Source: JANQNX01 sp040217095
GTDB lineage: Bacteria; Pseudomonadota; Gammaproteobacteria; Eutrophobiales; Eutrophobiaceae
Length of the DNA stretch: 64,000 nt
Direction: 5' to 3'
Assembly (NCBI GenBank): GCA_965229565.1
Contig: OZ245888.1
Coordinates: 1,116,001 to 1,180,000, forward strand
Shown here piece after piece: positions 61,398-64,000 of this stretch. Under the pieces are notes generated by a model. It ran no database searches. It was not told the origin of the DNA and saw only the letters and a list, made by a program, of their open reading frames with translations. Each line of letters opens with the position of its first letter. Within the stretch, counting starts at the first letter, position 1. Both the position numbers and the translations under genes were made by a program.

Positions 61398-62045
61398 ATG
61401 GAAAAAAGACGCTACAGCTTGTTTGACCAGTTCATTTTTGAGTTCGATAAGCGATTGAAAAAAATAGAAAAAAAGAAAAAAACCAGGAACTACAGGCCGT
61501 ATCCGGCGAAGACGGTACCGGAAGCAGTCCTGACCAGCGAGGAAAAACAGCATGTGGCCGGGCTGATGCGGGTCAATCATGCCGGCGAGATTGCCGCCCA
61601 GGCGCTCTACAAGGCCCAGGCCCTGGCGAGCAGGAATCACGAGATCAAGCGTACCCTGCAGGAATCCGCCGAGGAAGAATACGACCACCTGCACTGGTGT
61701 GAGACCCGCCTGAAGGAACTGGACAGTCATACCAGTTATCTTGAGCCGGTCTGGTTTACCGGGTCATTTGCTATTGGCCTGGCAGCAGGCAGTTTTGGTG
61801 ACCGCTGGAACCTCGGCTTCCTGGCAGAGACCGAGCACCAGGTGGTTGAACACCTGGATGAACACCTGCGTAAACTGCCGCAGCAGGACCAGAAAAGCCG
61901 GGCCATCCTGGAACAAATGCAACAGGATGAGGCGCATCATGCCAACACCGCCGAGTCGGCCGGGGCTTACCAGTTGCCGCGACCTGTTCGGGACCTGATG
62001 GCACTTACCTCACAGGTAATGAAAAAAACCGCCTATCGCCTCTGA
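61398..62045 (+). CDS. coq7: Ubiquinone-biosynthesis hydroxylase Coq7
   Basis: 215 residues, the bacterial Coq7/UbiF-replacing di-iron enzyme: RVNHAGEIAAQALYKAQA, EEYDHLHWCETRL, GLAAGSFGDRWNLGFLAETEHQVVEHLDEHL and QQDEAHHANTAESAGAY, supplying the Glu/His di-iron ligands. Hydroxylates a demethoxyubiquinone intermediate. A Lys-rich N-terminus (KKIEKKKKT) precedes the core. Implies aerobic ubiquinone metabolism. Confidence 0.96.
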   Translation: MEKRRYSLFDQFIFEFDKRLKKIEKKKKTRNYRPYPAKTVPEAVLTSEEKQHVAGLMRVNHAGEIAAQALYKAQALASRNHEIKRTLQESAEEEYDHLHWCETRLKELDSHTSYLEPVWFTGSFAIGLAAGSFGDRWNLGFLAETEHQVVEHLDEHLRKLPQQDQKSRAILEQMQQDEAHHANTAESAGAYQLPRPVRDLMALTSQVMKKTAYRL

Positions 62046-62060
62046 GATTCATTTCCGCCA

Positions 62061-62086
62061 CTTGAAAAAAATCGACTAGCCCCCAT
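62061..62086 (+). promoter_or_regulatory. Sigma-32 heat-shock promoter of hsp20
   Basis: CTTGAAA (62061-62067), a 13-bp spacer and CCCCAT followed by T (62081-62086) match the gammaproteobacterial sigma-32 consensus almost perfectly, 56 bp before the hsp20 ATG. Confidence 0.9.
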
Positions 62087-62141
62087 TTTTTTATTAAGTC
62101 GATAAAGACGACATCGAATTTATTTTGTGGAGGTTATGAAC

Positions 62142-62597
62142 ATGAGTCTTTCCAATTACGAACCTTGGAGTTTGCTTGATCGTTTTCAACAGCAGTTGAA
62201 CCAACTGGGCTATGCCGACCGGCAGCTGAGTACAGAAGGCGTTAATGACGCGTCCAATATTGTGACCAGTCACTGGCGTCCAGCCGTGGATATTAAAGAA
62301 GAAACCAATCGTTTCCTGATCACGGCTGACCTGCCGGGTGTTGATCCCAAGGACATCGAGATTACGATGGAGAACGGTGTCTTAACTATCAAGGGTGAAC
62401 GCACTTCCGAGGCTACCGAGGAAAAAGAAGGTTACAAGCGCGTCGAGCGTGTCAGTGGTACCTTTTATCGTCGATTCAGCCTGCCGGACTCTGCAGATGC
62501 CGAGAACATTGAAGCAACTGGTAAAGATGGTGTACTCACCATTACTTTACCCAAGCATGAGAAGGTGCAGCCCAGACGTATCGAGGTTAAAGGCTAG
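62142..62597 (+). CDS. Hsp20 small heat-shock protein
   Basis: 151 residues. N-terminal YEPWSLLDRFQQQL, then an alpha-crystallin domain (about 45-140) with WRPAVDIKEETNRFLITADLPGV, NGVLTIKGER, SGTFYRRFSLP and KDGVLTITLPK. It holds unfolding proteins. ATG 62142 is used because GGAGG lies 8 nt upstream (two nearer candidates lie at 62136 and 62127). A T-run hairpin ends the unit. Confidence 0.95.
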   Translation: MSLSNYEPWSLLDRFQQQLNQLGYADRQLSTEGVNDASNIVTSHWRPAVDIKEETNRFLITADLPGVDPKDIEITMENGVLTIKGERTSEATEEKEGYKRVERVSGTFYRRFSLPDSADAENIEATGKDGVLTITLPKHEKVQPRRIEVKG

Positions 62598-62612
62598 TCA
62601 CCAAACAATAAC

Positions 62613-62639
62613 AAGGCGGGTTTTTACCCGCCTTTTTTA
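62613..62639 (+). terminator. Terminator of hsp20
   Basis: Stem AAGGCGGG/CCCGCCTT with a TTTTTA loop followed by T4-6, 15 bp beyond the stop. Confidence 0.93.
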
Positions 62640-62663
62640 TTGCATGGACCAGGAAAGTTCGTC

Positions 62664-62691
62664 GGAACTTTTTTACATGAAATTTTCCTAA
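62664..62691 (+). promoter_or_regulatory. Sigma-E promoter of degP/degQ
   Basis: GGAACTT (62664-62670), a 15-bp spacer and TCCTAA (62686-62691) fit the sigma-E consensus (GGAACTT, TCnnA). degP is a classical sigma-E gene. Leader to the ATG would be about 24 nt. Confidence 0.8.
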
Positions 62692-62721
62692 ATATTTTCA
62701 TTTACACGGGAATTACTAACA

Positions 62722-64000
62722 ATGAAGAATGGGCTTATGTACAAGCTAGCCAAACTATTTCTGTTTTCACTCTCACTGATCGCCCCGGTTGCGCATTCAG
62801 CATTACCGGTTGAAGCCGGTGGCAAGGAGTTGCCCAGCCTGGCACCTATGCTGGAAAAAGTGACACCTGCCGTGGTGAATATTGCTACCGAGGGTCGCAT
62901 CAAACAAAATATGAATCCGCTTTTTGCTGACCCGTTTTTCAGACGCTTTTTTAACTTTCCCGATCAGCCAATTGAACGTAAGACCAGCAGCCTGGGTTCC
63001 GGTGTAATTGTTGATGCCAAACGCGGACTAATCCTGACCAATAACCACGTTATAGCCAATGCCGATCAAATAACCGTCACCTTGCGTGATGGACGTCATC
63101 TCGAGGCCGAGGTTGTGGGTACCGACCCGGAAACAGATGTTGCCGTGATCAAGGTGCCTGCGGATAATCTGACAGCCATTAAAACCACAGATTCGAATAA
63201 CATCAGCGTGGGTGATTTCGTGGTAGCCATCGGCAACCCGTTCGGTCTTGGGCAAACGGTTACCTCGGGTATCGTCAGTGCACTTAGTCGTAGTGGTCTG
63301 GGCATTGAGGGTTACGAGGACTTTATTCAAACAGATGCCTCTATTAATCCCGGTAACTCGGGTGGTGCCCTGGTCAACCTGCGTGGTGAACTGGTAGGCA
63401 TTAATACTGCTATCTTTTCCCAGACGGGTGGCAATATCGGTATCGGCTTTGCTATCCCGATTAACCTGGCATTACAAATCATGGAACAGTTGCTGGAAAC
63501 CGGCGAAGTCAAGCGCGCGTTTCTCGGGGTCAGTATGCAGGACATCAGTCCGGAACTGGCCGAGGCATTCGGTTTGAAACGCCAGACCGGTGCCATTATT
63601 AACCAGGTATTGGAAGGTTCACCTGCCGATAAGGCCGGCATAAAGGCCGGTGACATCGTGTTATCGGTTGATGATAAGAAGATCAGGAACGCAGAAGACC
63701 TGCGCAACCGCGTTGGACTGTTGCCGGTTGGCAAGAAAGTGCGTATGACCATACTGCGCGATGGCAAGGAAAGAAAACTGACGGTTGACGTCAGCGAAAA
63801 CCAGGTGGCAGATAGCGGGCCGCGAGCAGTGAATGAATTATTGCAAGGTGTTACCGTTACCGACCTTGAACAGGGCAACTCGCCCTATGTCAATGCAGAG
63901 GGAGTACAGGTATTGAAAGTTGAGCGCGGCAGTATTGCCTGGCGCAATGGTCTGCGGTCTGGCGATATCATTACTTCGGTGAACAAGAAGGATGTTGGCA
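62722..64000 (+). CDS. DegP/DegQ-type periplasmic serine protease (HtrA), 3' end missing
   Basis: 426 residues to the window edge. Signal peptide (LAKLFLFSLSLIAPVAHSA, cleavage near 27), trypsin-like domain with the catalytic triad His in NNHVIA near 107, Asp in DVAVIK near 137 and Ser in GNSGGAL near 212, then a PDZ domain (RAFLGVSMQDISPELAE...), and the beginning of a second PDZ domain. Degrades misfolded envelope proteins. ATG 62722 is used; ATG 62737 is possible. Confidence 0.93.
   Translation, partial: MKNGLMYKLAKLFLFSLSLIAPVAHSALPVEAGGKELPSLAPMLEKVTPAVVNIATEGRIKQNMNPLFADPFFRRFFNFPDQPIERKTSSLGSGVIVDAKRGLILTNNHVIANADQITVTLRDGRHLEAEVVGTDPETDVAVIKVPADNLTAIKTTDSNNISVGDFVVAIGNPFGLGQTVTSGIVSALSRSGLGIEGYEDFIQTDASINPGNSGGALVNLRGELVGINTAIFSQTGGNIGIGFAIPINLALQIMEQLLETGEVKRAFLGVSMQDISPELAEAFGLKRQTGAIINQVLEGSPADKAGIKAGDIVLSVDDKKIRNAEDLRNRVGLLPVGKKVRMTILRDGKERKLTVDVSENQVADSGPRAVNELLQGVTVTDLEQGNSPYVNAEGVQVLKVERGSIAWRNGLRSGDIITSVNKKDVG

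Noticed and set aside
1..64000. Mobile elements, CRISPR, phage or defence islands
   Set aside because: I saw no transposase, integrase, repeat array, phage structural gene or restriction gene.

Overview
The window looks like chromosomal DNA of a free-living, aerobic gammaproteobacterium with roughly 50% GC. Supporting genes are rplM-rpsI, the Coq7 ubiquinone hydroxylase, a ppsR-ppsA pair, SlyD, Uup, an RnfC-type protein and several DUF families typical of gammaproteobacteria (DUF2288, DUF4426, DUF3429, HopJ). I see no phage, insertion sequence, CRISPR array, rRNA or conjugation gene. Genes are tightly packed: operon members overlap by 4-11 nt and many convergent genes end within 0-3 nt of each other. 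The species cannot be named from the sequence.

Layout. 0-10 kb: the 5' end of gcvT; two Hanks-type Ser/Thr kinases (one membrane kinase with a TPR-like exterior, one with a cyclic-nucleotide-binding-like domain); an RDD membrane protein; a host-attachment-family protein; pterin dehydratase; a Tat-exported aldo/keto reductase. 10-20 kb: a cold-shock gene, then a light/photo-oxidative-stress neighbourhood. This holds a five-gene minus-strand operon with a two-gene photolyase-like pair and a renalase-like flavoprotein; a plus-strand operon UPF0045-DUF3429-DUF427-lipocalin; and a glyoxalase-fold protein-DUF2256-[4Fe-4S] photolyase operon facing a short-chain dehydrogenase. A third kinase sits inside it. 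20-36 kb: a kinase-HDOD fusion, TesA, RNase D, a PLP deaminase, a PAS-GGDEF-EAL protein with a MetOD1-like partner, SlyD/HopJ, a cytochrome, NYN and HAD proteins, a chemoreceptor and a PilZ protein. 36-51 kb: a putative protein-deglycation pair (LMW phosphatase plus fructosamine kinase), Uup, dimeric dUTPase, an orphan encapsulated-ferritin homologue, a LitR/CarH-like MerR regulator, an SRPBCC-CBS fusion and an RnfC without other rnf genes nearby. 51-64 kb: PrpF, PpsR-PpsA, an exported catalase-peroxidase, an AT-richer BASS transporter, tRNA-Gln, rpsI/rplM, coq7, hsp20 and degP/degQ (cut by the window end).

Regulation. A near-perfect sigma-32 promoter precedes hsp20 and a sigma-E-type promoter precedes degP. 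Similar sigma-E-type sequences lie in front of both photolyase operons, suggesting that envelope/photo-oxidative stress control extends to the DNA-repair cluster. At least four Hanks kinases, a diguanylate cyclase/phosphodiesterase, two PilZ proteins and an MCP give the region a strong signalling character. The observations I would follow up first are the photolyase pair encoded as two genes in reverse order, the shell-less EncFtn homologue, the kinase-HDOD fusion with an altered catalytic loop, the kinases with TPR-like exteriors, and three genes that lack any ATG/GTG/TTG able to start the full domain.
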